A stretch of DNA of 64,000 nt, taken from contig NZ_JACHHN010000005.1 of assembly GCF_014202765.1 (NCBI RefSeq), positions 267,595 through 331,594 on the forward strand, written 5' to 3'. The position numbers were made by a program, and so were the translations under genes. Positions 36,090-43,640 of the stretch are shown in pieces; positions within the stretch are counted from its first letter, which is position 1, and every line of letters begins with the position of its first letter. The notes beneath the pieces were generated by a model. The model did no database searches and was not told the origin of the DNA. It saw nothing but the letters and a program-made list of their open reading frames with translations. This DNA is from Silvimonas terrae. GTDB taxonomy: Bacteria > Pseudomonadota > Gammaproteobacteria > Burkholderiales > Chitinibacteraceae.

Positions 36090-37517
36090 ATGCTGAAACT
36101 GTTTCCGCAATCATTGGGGTTCTGGTCCGTAACCCTGTTTTTGACCACGGTGGCGCTGTTGGGGGCCACCTCGGTCAACGCCTTGTGGATGATGGAAAGT
36201 CTGGGGCGCCAGAGCCGCAGTGCCGCGCAAAGTGCCGCCACGCTCACCGAGCAAGCGCAGCGCCTGCAAGAGCGCACGCTGACCATGGAGCGTAGCGCCC
36301 GCCAGTTCCTGATCCTGAACGACACCACCTTCCGTGACCGTTATATGGATGCCTGGAAAGAGGCACAAAGCGCCCTGCGCGCGGTCAAGGCCAACTCTGG
36401 CCTGCATCAGCCGGTGTTCAACGAATGGCTGGATACCTCGGAGACTGCAGGCGCGGTGCTGGCGCGTTCGTTTGACGAAGCCCAGAAGCAGCAGCGCTTT
36501 TTGTTTGCCCAACTGGCGCATCTGCGTGAACTCAATGACGAGATTGCGCTGGATGTGCGCAGCGGCATCGCCAGTCGCAATGACTCGTTTTTGCACGAAC
36601 TTGATCGCCAGCGCACGCTGCTGATGTGGCAACTGATCGCCGTGGGTGGCATTGCCATTGTGTTGATCGTGGCGTGGCACTTTGGTTTTGCGCGGCCGTT
36701 GCGGCGCGTGGCAGATGCCATTCATCAGTTGGGTGAGAACCGGTTGGCCGATCCGGTCGTCATTGCAGGGCCGGGGGATTTGCGGCAGTTGGGGGTGCAA
36801 CTGGATTGGTTGCGCCGCCGGCTGTTGTCGTCTGACGAAGAAAAAACCCGAGTGCTGCATCATGTTTCGCACGAACTTAAAACCCCGCTGGCTGCCCTGC
36901 GGGAAGGGGTCGCGCTGCTGGACGAAGGCATCATCGGCCCGCTGGAGCCGCGCCAGCGCGAGATTACCGGCATACTCCAGCAAAACGTGCTGACGCTGCA
37001 GGCGCGTATTGAAGACCTGTTGCGCTATCAGACCATTGCCTGGCAAGCCCGGCGCTTGACCCGCGCGGCGGTCGATGTGCGAGAAGTGCTTGAAAACACG
37101 GTGGAAGGCCAGAAACTGCAATGGCAGGCGCGCAACCTGACGGTGAGCGTGACCGGCCCCAACGCCGTGATCACCGCAGATGGCGAAAAGCTGTCGATGG
37201 TGGTGGGTAATCTGTTATCCAACGCCATCCGTTTCAGTCCGGATGGGGGCACAGTGGCACTGACCTGCATGCAGGCAGATGGCGACACCATTATTGAATG
37301 TGCGGATGAGGGGCCGGGTATTCCGGCTGCGGAAGCCGCACGCATCTTTGAGCCGTTTTACCGGGGTGGGGGCCAGCCGGCCGTAGCCTCGCCCGGTCAC
37401 GGCATTGGATTATCCATTGTGCGCGAACTCGTCGAGGCGCATGGTGGCCTCGTTGAACTTGTCGCGGCGGGCCCAGGCGCCCGTTTCAGGATTACATTAC
37501 CCGATGAATCGCATTAA
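36090..37517 (+). CDS. glrK: Sensor histidine kinase GlrK (QseE-like)
   Basis: This 475-residue protein has TM1 at about residues 11-33, a helical periplasmic sensor (34-175), TM2 at about 176-198 and a HAMP linker. The HisKA box HHVSHELKTPLAALREG has its His near residue 261. A HATPase follows with NLLSNAIRFSPDGG, ADEGPGIP and GHGIGLSIVRELVEAHGG. The ATG at 36090 has GGAG eight bases upstream; a TTG at 36084 is too close to it. Gene order glrK-qseG-glrR matches the enterobacterial system that senses envelope or growth state and controls sigma-54 promoters. Its end overlaps qseG by 14 nt. Confidence 0.9.
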   Translation: MLKLFPQSLGFWSVTLFLTTVALLGATSVNALWMMESLGRQSRSAAQSAATLTEQAQRLQERTLTMERSARQFLILNDTTFRDRYMDAWKEAQSALRAVKANSGLHQPVFNEWLDTSETAGAVLARSFDEAQKQQRFLFAQLAHLRELNDEIALDVRSGIASRNDSFLHELDRQRTLLMWQLIAVGGIAIVLIVAWHFGFARPLRRVADAIHQLGENRLADPVVIAGPGDLRQLGVQLDWLRRRLLSSDEEKTRVLHHVSHELKTPLAALREGVALLDEGIIGPLEPRQREITGILQQNVLTLQARIEDLLRYQTIAWQARRLTRAAVDVREVLENTVEGQKLQWQARNLTVSVTGPNAVITADGEKLSMVVGNLLSNAIRFSPDGGTVALTCMQADGDTIIECADEGPGIPAAEAARIFEPFYRGGGQPAVASPGHGIGLSIVRELVEAHGGLVELVAAGPGARFRITLPDESH

Positions 37518-38079
37518 ACCCCGTTTCTCTTTCTGGCCGGCGCTGCTGTTGACCCTCGCCGCGCTGGGCGGGTGCGCGCAAGGCTGGGGTCTGCGCCATG
37601 CGCCTCTACCCGTCGTCGTGACCCCCACTCCCGCACCCACGCCGGAACCCACACCACCGCCGCCTGACCCCGTGCGTTTGCTGATCGACTACTACGGTCA
37701 GATTCGTAACCTGCCGGTGGCGGACCTGACTCGGCGCGCGGCTGAACTGGCGGCCGGCCCGCAAACCCCGGAAACCATGCTCAAGCAAGGGATCTTGCTG
37801 GCGCAAACCCGCAACGCGCCTGATCTGGCCCGCGCCATTACGCTGGCCGATACGGCGGCGCGTGCAGACAGCGGCTTGCGCACTGCCGCGCAGCTCTTGA
37901 GTCAGCAATGGAATGATCGCCGCAAGCTGGAAGACCAACTGGACAAGCAATCTGCTGCCAACAAAGAGGCCCAGCGCCGCGCCGATCAGCTCAAGGCGCA
38001 GCTGGATGCACTCAAGAATATCGAGAAAGACATGGCCGGAGACAAGGCTTCCGCACCTGCACCGGCCCGCAAGGAATAA
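37504..38079 (+). CDS. qseG: QseG-like lipoprotein of the GlrKR system
   Basis: This 191-residue protein has a lipoprotein signal peptide with lipobox LAALGGC (Cys near residue 22) and a Pro/Thr-rich tether (VVTPTPAPTPEPTPPPPDP). A helical domain follows and then a C-terminal coiled coil (RRKLEDQLDKQSAANKEAQRRADQ-type heptads), ending APAPARKE. In enterobacteria QseG is an outer-membrane lipoprotein that modulates GlrK. Sequence conservation is low in this family, so the assignment leans on position between glrK and glrR and on the lipobox. The start overlaps the glrK stop. Confidence 0.82.
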   Translation: MNRIKPRFSFWPALLLTLAALGGCAQGWGLRHAPLPVVVTPTPAPTPEPTPPPPDPVRLLIDYYGQIRNLPVADLTRRAAELAAGPQTPETMLKQGILLAQTRNAPDLARAITLADTAARADSGLRTAAQLLSQQWNDRRKLEDQLDKQSAANKEAQRRADQLKAQLDALKNIEKDMAGDKASAPAPARKE

Positions 38080-38082
38080 AAC

Positions 38083-39447
38083 ATGGAAAAGCCGCACCTT
38101 TTGTTTGTGGACGACGACGCTGACATGCTGCGCCTGATGGCGCTGCGGCTGGAGGCTGGCGGCTATCGGGCCACCACCGTGGCTTCGGCTGAACAAGCCC
38201 TGGCGCAGATCGCCGTGGAATGCCCACAGCTGGTGATCAGCGACGTCCGTCTGCCCGGTCAGGATGGCATGGCGCTGTTTGAAGAAGTCCGCCAGCGCCA
38301 CCCTGGTTTGCCAGTGATTCTGCTGACCGCCCACGGCACCATTCCGGATGCGGTCGAGGCCATGCAGCGTGGTGTGTTCTGTTATCTGACCAAGCCGTTT
38401 GACGCCCATGTATTGCTGGAGAAAATTGCCCAGGCGCTCAATCTGACGTCCTCCACCGGGCATACCCCGCAACAGGTCGATCAAGACTGGCGCTCTGGCA
38501 TGATCAGCCGTAGCCAGATCATGGAAGAACTGCTGGGCGAGGCGCGGCTGGTGGCCGCCAGCGATGCCAGCGTGCTGATCCAGGGCGAGAGCGGCAGCGG
38601 CAAAGAAGTGCTGGCCCGCGCGCTGCACCGGGCCAGTCCACGCGGGCGGGGCCCGTTTGTGGCGGTGAACTGTGGGGCCATTCCGGAGCAACTGCTGGAG
38701 TCCGAACTGTTCGGCCACATCAAGGGTGCGTTTACCGGCGCGCTGGCCAATCACCGGGGTTTGTTCCAGGCGGCCAATGGCGGCACCCTGCTGCTGGATG
38801 AAATTGGCGACATGCCCTTGCCCTTGCAAGTCAAACTCTTGCGCGTGCTGCAGGAAAAAGCCGTGCGCCCGGTCGGGGCCAGTGAACCCGTGGCGGTCGA
38901 TGTGCGCATTATCTCTGCCACGCACCGCGATCTGGACGCAGCCATTGCCGCTGGCCAGTTCCGCGAAGATTTGTACTACCGGCTCAACGTCGTGTCGCTG
39001 ACGCTGCCGCCTTTGTCGGCCCGGCGCGAGGACATTGCCCTTTTGGCCAGCCACTTCCTGACCCAGATTGCCGCACGCTACAACAAGGCGGTGACGGGCT
39101 ATGCGCCAGACGCGGTAGAAGCGCTGGTCTCGGCGGCGTGGCCGGGCAATGTGCGCCAGCTTTACAACGTGGTGGAACAAGTCTGCGCACTGGCGACGGC
39201 GCCAATCATTCCGTTGTCGCTGGTGCAGCGGGCCTTGCGCCTGCCGGCGCAGGGCATCTTGAACTACAACGACGCCAAATCCCGCTTCGAGCGTGATTAC
39301 CTCACCCAACTGTTGAAAGTGGCCGACGGCAATGTCACCGATGCCGCAAGGATAGCCGGTCGCAACCGCACGGAGTTCTACCGCCTGTTGCAAAAACACG
39401 GCCTTAATCCGGGCCTGTTCCGCCAAGGCGGGGAGGGTGTCGCTTGA
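38083..39447 (+). CDS. glrR: Sigma-54-dependent response regulator GlrR (QseF-like)
   Basis: This 454-residue protein has a receiver domain (LLFVDDDADMLRLM; phospho-Asp in ISDVRLPGQDG, near residue 55; Lys in YLTKPF). A sigma-54 AAA+ domain follows with Walker A GESGSGKE near residue 168, the sigma-54-contacting loop GAFTGA near residue 215 and Walker B LLLDEIGDM near residue 240. The C-terminus has a Fis-type helix-turn-helix (VTDAARIAGRNRTEFYRLLQKHG). It is phosphorylated by GlrK and activates RpoN promoters; a strong one lies 170 bp downstream. The gene is 3 bp after qseG. Confidence 0.94.
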   Translation: MEKPHLLFVDDDADMLRLMALRLEAGGYRATTVASAEQALAQIAVECPQLVISDVRLPGQDGMALFEEVRQRHPGLPVILLTAHGTIPDAVEAMQRGVFCYLTKPFDAHVLLEKIAQALNLTSSTGHTPQQVDQDWRSGMISRSQIMEELLGEARLVAASDASVLIQGESGSGKEVLARALHRASPRGRGPFVAVNCGAIPEQLLESELFGHIKGAFTGALANHRGLFQAANGGTLLLDEIGDMPLPLQVKLLRVLQEKAVRPVGASEPVAVDVRIISATHRDLDAAIAAGQFREDLYYRLNVVSLTLPPLSARREDIALLASHFLTQIAARYNKAVTGYAPDAVEALVSAAWPGNVRQLYNVVEQVCALATAPIIPLSLVQRALRLPAQGILNYNDAKSRFERDYLTQLLKVADGNVTDAARIAGRNRTEFYRLLQKHGLNPGLFRQGGEGVA

Positions 39448-39455
39448 TGGCGACG
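39438..39455. promoter_or_regulatory. Possible GlrR binding site (TGTC-N10-GACG)
   Basis: TGTCGCTTGATGGCGACG has one mismatch from the TGTC-N10-GACA element reported for GlrR in enterobacteria. It lies at the glrR stop codon, about 180 bp upstream of the sigma-54 promoter, a usual distance for an activator site. A single weak match, so tentative. Confidence 0.35.
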
Positions 39456-39616
39456 CCCATATTGCGCTGCAACGCACGTCAAACCGTGGCTTTGCCGGGT
39501 TTGACAGGCGGGCAGCGTCGGGATTTCACGACGATTTACCCCGCTTTTGCCCCCTCATCTCTGACGATTTCAGAGGGGGTCCTCGCAAACCCTTGATATT
39601 GTTGGCTTTAACAAAG

Positions 39617-39634
39617 CTGGCACGACCCTTGCAT
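39617..39634 (+). promoter_or_regulatory. Sigma-54 (RpoN) -24/-12 promoter
   Basis: CTGGCACGACCCTTGCAT matches the consensus TGGCAC-N5-TTGCA, with GG at 39619-39620 and GC at 39631-39632 separated by exactly ten bases. It lies about 60 bp upstream of the 48-residue peptide gene, immediately downstream of glrR. Transcription should start near 39645. Confidence 0.9.
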
Positions 39635-39694
39635 TAACTCCCTTACCTCCCAAGTTTTGAGGTTTTCGTTTTAACCACTGGAAAGGAGTACACG

Positions 39695-39841
39695 ATGCAA
39701 ATCCGTAAAACTCTCGTGAATGTCGCGCTGATCGCCGGTACCGTTTTGCTGGGCGCAACTGCCTATGCAGCCGGTACCTCTGGTACCTCTACCGGTGCGG
39801 ATAATCCGCCGGCCAGCTCGCCACAGAGTCTCACTCGCTAA
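39695..39841 (+). CDS. Small exported peptide (48 residues) under a sigma-54 promoter
   Basis: ATG at 39695 is preceded by a strong AAGGAG site eight bases upstream. The frame reads MQIRKTLVNVALIAGTVLLG then ATAYA, a good Sec signal peptide, leaving a mature peptide of about 24 residues rich in Gly, Ser, Thr and Pro (AGTSGTSTGADNPPASSPQS...). A TAA stop and then a terminator at 39941 follow. The only nearby promoter is the RpoN-type one, and the gene lies next to glrR, so GlrR probably controls it. Function is unknown. A ~100-nt 3' untranslated region could itself act as an sRNA. Confidence 0.7.
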   Translation: MQIRKTLVNVALIAGTVLLGATAYAAGTSGTSTGADNPPASSPQSLTR

Positions 39842-39940
39842 GGCTCTATCTCCCGTGACCGACTGACTCTGCGCTGGTTGACCGCAATGGTTGCCAGCGT
39901 GGGTCTGACGATGGGTGCTACCCCCCCAGTACCCACGTAA

Positions 39941-39972
39941 GCCCGCCCCATATGGGGTGGGCCTCTTTTTTT
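39941..39972 (+). terminator. Intrinsic terminator after the small peptide gene
   Basis: GCCCGCCCCAT-ATGGGGTGGGC forms an almost perfect 11-bp stem, followed by CTC and a run of seven to eight T. It ends the sigma-54-driven transcript, giving an RNA of about 330 nt. Confidence 0.92.
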
Positions 39973-40015
39973 GTGCATAGGCCGTGACCGCCAGGCAGCG
40001 TGTAAACTGCCAACC

Positions 40016-40660
40016 ATGCCTGTTGTGACCATCGCCCTTTTCCAGGATATCCACACCCTGCCGGATGACGCCTTGCTGGCGCTGCCCTGGTCTGACGCCA
40101 CCCGTGCGCGACTGGCGCAAATCAGTCATGTCCCGCGTCAGCGACAACTCATGTTAGGCCGGCTGCTGTTGCTGCACATCGCCCGCACGGTGGCCAGCCC
40201 TGCGCTGCAACTGGCTGATCTGATCGAGCGTGAGGAAGCCAGCCCCTGTTTTGCCGGCTGGCCCACGCTGGCCATGTCGATCTCCCACACGGCATCCTGG
40301 TTAGGCGTCGCCGTGGCGCATGCCGCTGGTTTGCAATTGGGTCTGGATCTGGAACAGGCCCGCCCGCGCAAAGTGCTGGCCCTGGCGCGCCACGCCTGTG
40401 ATGAGGCTGATCTGGCCTGGGTGGCATCCGCCGATGCAGCCAGCCAGAGCGAGCGCTTTTACCGGCTCTGGACCCTGCGCGAGGCGGCCTACAAAGGCGG
40501 TCTGCGCCAGCATGTCTATGGCGCACCTGCCATGCACGAATACGTCACCAACCCGCAGCCCTCTCATCACGGCGGTCTCTTGCCAGATCAGTTGTACTGG
40601 GCGGTGAGCTGCAACACGGCGGTGGATGTCCGCTTTGTGCGGCCGGAGCTGGCGCTGTGA
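40016..40660 (+). CDS. 4'-phosphopantetheinyl transferase (Sfp/AcpT superfamily)
   Basis: This 214-residue protein has the two family motifs. LGLDLEQARP near residue 116 carries the Mg-binding Asp and Glu, and FYRLWTLREAAYKG near residue 150 corresponds to F-x3-W-x2-K-E-x3-K with Arg in place of the first Lys. SISHTASW near residue 87 is the typical substrate-binding segment. The enzyme moves phosphopantetheine from CoA to acyl or peptidyl carrier proteins. No NRPS or PKS genes are nearby, so the target carrier is elsewhere. The start at 40016 is the first ATG consistent with the fold, just past the terminator. It overlaps the GNAT gene by 4 nt. Confidence 0.88.
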   Translation: MPVVTIALFQDIHTLPDDALLALPWSDATRARLAQISHVPRQRQLMLGRLLLLHIARTVASPALQLADLIEREEASPCFAGWPTLAMSISHTASWLGVAVAHAAGLQLGLDLEQARPRKVLALARHACDEADLAWVASADAASQSERFYRLWTLREAAYKGGLRQHVYGAPAMHEYVTNPQPSHHGGLLPDQLYWAVSCNTAVDVRFVRPELAL

Positions 40661-41349
40661 GTACAGCCATTGCCTACCCGGATGCCAGCGCCCTGACCCC
40701 ACTGGATTTATCCACCCTGGGTTTCCGGCAGGCCTCAGCGGGCGATGCCGCCGTGCTGGCTCCCTTGATTCACGACGCGGCGAGCACCGAATTTGCCTGG
40801 CTGTTTGATACGCCGCCGGCAGACGTCATTGCGTTTTTGCAGCATGCCCTGGGCGAACCGATGGGGCATTTTTCCTGGCAGCATTTGCGGGTAGCCACCC
40901 TGGCCGATCAGCCGGTCGCGGTCATGGGTGTGCAGGATGGCCGTGGTGGCTTGTTGAACGGCCCGTATCTGGCGGCGCAATTGATGCAACAATTTGGCTG
41001 GCGCCAAACCGGCAGCATCTTGCGGCGCGGCCTTGTTTTGCAACGGGAAGTGCCGGTGCCGCAGCAAGACCAGACCCTGATCGCCCACTGCGCCACTACG
41101 CCGCAATGGCGTCGGCAAGGCGTATTTGCCGCGCTGTTTGCGCATGCACTGCACCATGGCGCGCTGCCGGTGCGCAAAGGTCAGGACATCATTCTGGATG
41201 TGCTGGTGAGCAACACCAGTGCCACGGCGCTGTACCGCAAACTGGGGTTTGTGCCGATCGGCACCCGTTCCTTTGCCGCACCGGGCGTGCCCGATCACCT
41301 GTTTGCCCGGCGCATGCGCTATCGGGGCGTGCTGCCTGGCCGCGATTGA
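40657..41349 (+). CDS. GNAT-family N-acetyltransferase
   Basis: This 230-residue protein has a C-terminal GNAT core: CATTPQWRRQGVFAALFAHAL (acetyl-CoA-binding Q/RxxGx region, near residue 147) and LDVLVSNTSATALYRKLGFVPIGT (near residue 185), the usual beta5-alpha4-beta6 pattern. It starts with GTG overlapping the phosphopantetheinyl transferase stop (GTGA), so the pair is coupled. The acceptor is unknown. Confidence 0.88.
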   Translation: MSTAIAYPDASALTPLDLSTLGFRQASAGDAAVLAPLIHDAASTEFAWLFDTPPADVIAFLQHALGEPMGHFSWQHLRVATLADQPVAVMGVQDGRGGLLNGPYLAAQLMQQFGWRQTGSILRRGLVLQREVPVPQQDQTLIAHCATTPQWRRQGVFAALFAHALHHGALPVRKGQDIILDVLVSNTSATALYRKLGFVPIGTRSFAAPGVPDHLFARRMRYRGVLPGRD

Positions 41350-41361
41350 CCGCCCGCCGCA

Positions 41362-41469
41362 GTAGCCCGGATGAAGGCCTGCAAGGCCGGGAATCCGGGG
41401 TTGCCGTGTCTGCAAGAAGTTGCAGGCGGTGCCACCCCGGATTCCCGCCTGCGGCTTCATCCGGGCTAC
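41362..41469. repeat. Palindromic repeat, family A
   Basis: GTAGCCCGGATGAAGGCCTG at the left is mirrored by CATCCGGGCTAC at the right, with further pairing (GGGAATCCGGGG/CCCCGGATTCCC). It lies between the convergent GNAT and serA stop codons, where it could terminate both transcripts. The right edge plus GGGGTCA reaches the serA stop, as at ybcH. Confidence 0.88.
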
Positions 41470-41473
41470 GGGG

Positions 41474-42703
41474 TCAGAACAACAAACGCAGGCGGATGGT
41501 GCCTTCCACGCCAGAAAGCTTCTTCAGTGCGGTATCGCTGTAGTCTGAATCCACATCAATCACCACGTAACCGATCTCTGCATTGGTTTGCAGATACTGC
41601 GCGGCAATGTTGATTTGATCTGCCGACAACACGCTGTTGATGGCCGACAGCACCCCCGGAATATTGCGGTGAACATGCAGCACGCGCCGTTTGCTGGCCT
41701 GCTGCGGCAAGGCCACTTCCGGGAAATTGACGGACGACGTGGTGGTGCCGTTGTCAGAGTACTTGACCAGCTTTTCGGCCACTTCAATCCCGATATTGGC
41801 CTGGGCCTCTACCGTAGAACCGCCAATATGCGGGGTCAGGATGACGTTATCAAACTGGCGCAAGGGCGAGGCAAACTCTTCCTTGTTGTCCTTGGGCTCC
41901 ACCGGGAACACATCAATGGCCGCCCCGGCCAGGTGTTTGCGCTCCAGCACTGCCGCCAGTGCATCAATATCCACCACCGTACCGCGTGCCGCATTGATCA
42001 GCACGGCGCCGGGTTTCATGGCGGCCAGTTCCGCCGGGCCGATCATGTTTTTGGTCGATGCTGTTTCCGGCACATGCAGCGTCACAATGTCGGACTGCCC
42101 CAGCAAGCTGTGCAGGTCAGCAATTTGCTGAGCGTTGCCCAGTGGCAGTTTGGATGCGGTATCAAAGAACGAGACACGCATGCCAAGGGCCTCGGCCAGA
42201 ACCGACAACTGCGAGCCAATCGCCCCATAGCCAATAATGCCCAGTTGTTTGCCACGGACTTCATACGACGCACTGGCCGATTTGATCCAGCCGCCGCGGT
42301 GGCAACTGGCGTTTTTCTCCGGAATCCCGCGTAGCAGCAAGATGGCCTCGGCCAATACCAGTTCCGCTACCGAACGGGTGTTGGAATACGGCGCGTTGAA
42401 CACTGCCACGCCCAGCTTTTGCGCGGCGGCCAGGTCTACCTGGTTAGTGCCGATACAAAAACACCCCACCGCGACCAGTTTTTGCGCGGCTTGCAGTACC
42501 TCTGCCGTGAGTTGCGTGCGGGAACGGATGCCGACGAAATGCGCATCGGCAATCTTTTGTTTGAGTTCATCGCCGGTCAGCGCGCCGGGTAAGGCTTCGA
42601 TATTGGAATAACCCGCAGACTGGAATGCTTCGATAGCGCTGGGGTGGATGCCCTCCAGCAAGAGAATGCGGATTTTGTCTTTTTCCAGAGAGGTTTTGCT
42701 CAT
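41474..42703 (-). CDS. serA: D-3-phosphoglycerate dehydrogenase
   Basis: This 409-residue enzyme (E. coli SerA 410) catalyses the first step of serine synthesis, NAD-dependent oxidation of 3-phosphoglycerate. It shows VGIRSRTQLTAEVL, the NAD-binding GIIGYGAIGSQLSVLA near residue 158, INAARGTVVDIDAL near residue 237, and the active-site His in NVILTPHIGGST near residue 292. A C-terminal ACT domain begins near residue 340 (RRVLHVHRNIPGVLSAIN) and probably mediates serine feedback inhibition. Length and layout match the E. coli type 2 enzyme. It is a single gene. Confidence 0.96.
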   Translation of the reverse strand: MSKTSLEKDKIRILLLEGIHPSAIEAFQSAGYSNIEALPGALTGDELKQKIADAHFVGIRSRTQLTAEVLQAAQKLVAVGCFCIGTNQVDLAAAQKLGVAVFNAPYSNTRSVAELVLAEAILLLRGIPEKNASCHRGGWIKSASASYEVRGKQLGIIGYGAIGSQLSVLAEALGMRVSFFDTASKLPLGNAQQIADLHSLLGQSDIVTLHVPETASTKNMIGPAELAAMKPGAVLINAARGTVVDIDALAAVLERKHLAGAAIDVFPVEPKDNKEEFASPLRQFDNVILTPHIGGSTVEAQANIGIEVAEKLVKYSDNGTTTSSVNFPEVALPQQASKRRVLHVHRNIPGVLSAINSVLSADQINIAAQYLQTNAEIGYVVIDVDSDYSDTALKKLSGVEGTIRLRLLF

Positions 42704-43640
42704 GAAGTCTCACCTTGTTACGGAGGATGGCAGAGCGCGCGGCTGCGCGGGATTGGGTTATGGGTGTGTCTTGTTCGATAACTGGCGGTGTCTGTGTTGC
42801 GATGTCTATGTAGGGTGGATTCGGAGCGTTAGCGACAATCCACCTTCATTGCCGTAAAACCCGAAGCTCTGTTAGCGCCTTTGGCGCGGGTCTTTTAAAA
42901 GCATTTGATACCGGCGGTGGCCGGAGCACGTCCCTTTCTTTGCGTCGCCAAAGAAAGGAACCAAAGAAAGGCGACCCCAGCCTGGCGGCCCTCCGGGCTT
43001 CCCTCAGTCGGTCGGGAGCCTTGGGTCTCCCTCCCTCCTTCGGCGCTGGGCTTTAATGGGGAGGCAAGTCAAAAGCAACCCCAACCCCAACCCCAACCTC
43101 GCAAACCGTCTGCTTGCAAGGGTGATGGGCTTAGCCCCCCAACCACCTCGTCATTCCCGCGGAGGCGGGAATCCAGCCGCCCACCAGCGGTGGGCTTTTC
43201 CTGGCAAGCCGCTTACGCTTCAAAAACCCAAAGCACCGACGTTCTTCGGCCGGGGCGCAACCTTGTGCCTCTAACTTGAAAAGTATGGGGCCGCCCGCAA
43301 TCCAGACAAGCCCCACCCGACAAACAAAACATCCACCCGGCCAGCCTGACGCCAGCCGTAGGCGTCCACTGACATGCATGCCCCGCCACGCTGACAGACG
43401 GGGCAATTGAACATCTGCACACTGATGGACAGTAATGGCGCTCACAGATCAGGCGCCCGGATACCGGCTGGCGGGCTGGCATGCAGTCCTGCCGTGCCCT
43501 GGCAGGCGCTTTGCGCCAGACTGAACGTCTGACGACCGGCGTGCTGTACCGGTTTTGCCATTCGGGCAAGCATTCGATCTTTCTTCAGCACGCGCCCGCA
43601 CCGTCAAGTTTGCGAGCGCACCAGCAGGGAGGCATGCACG
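42704..43640. repeat. Intergenic stretch with a mosaic repeat copy (42810-43200)
   Basis: No gene. 42810-42846 is a family B half (GTAGGGTGGATTCGGAGCG...). From 42872 to about 43100 runs the most complete single copy of the mosaic element: GTTAGCGCCTTTGGCGCGGG, GATACCGGCGGTGGCCGGAGCA, CTTTCTTTGCGTCGCC, AGTCGGTCGGGAGCC, then GTCAAAAGCAAC with three CCCAAC units. A family C-like palindrome follows at about 43150-43176. The segment 43280-43630 should contain the promoter of the glucan synthase gene; none was assigned. Confidence 0.8.

Noticed and set aside
37606..39477. 623-codon frame antisense to qseG-glrR
   Set aside because: GlrR motifs are intact on the plus strand; the antisense product has no domain character.
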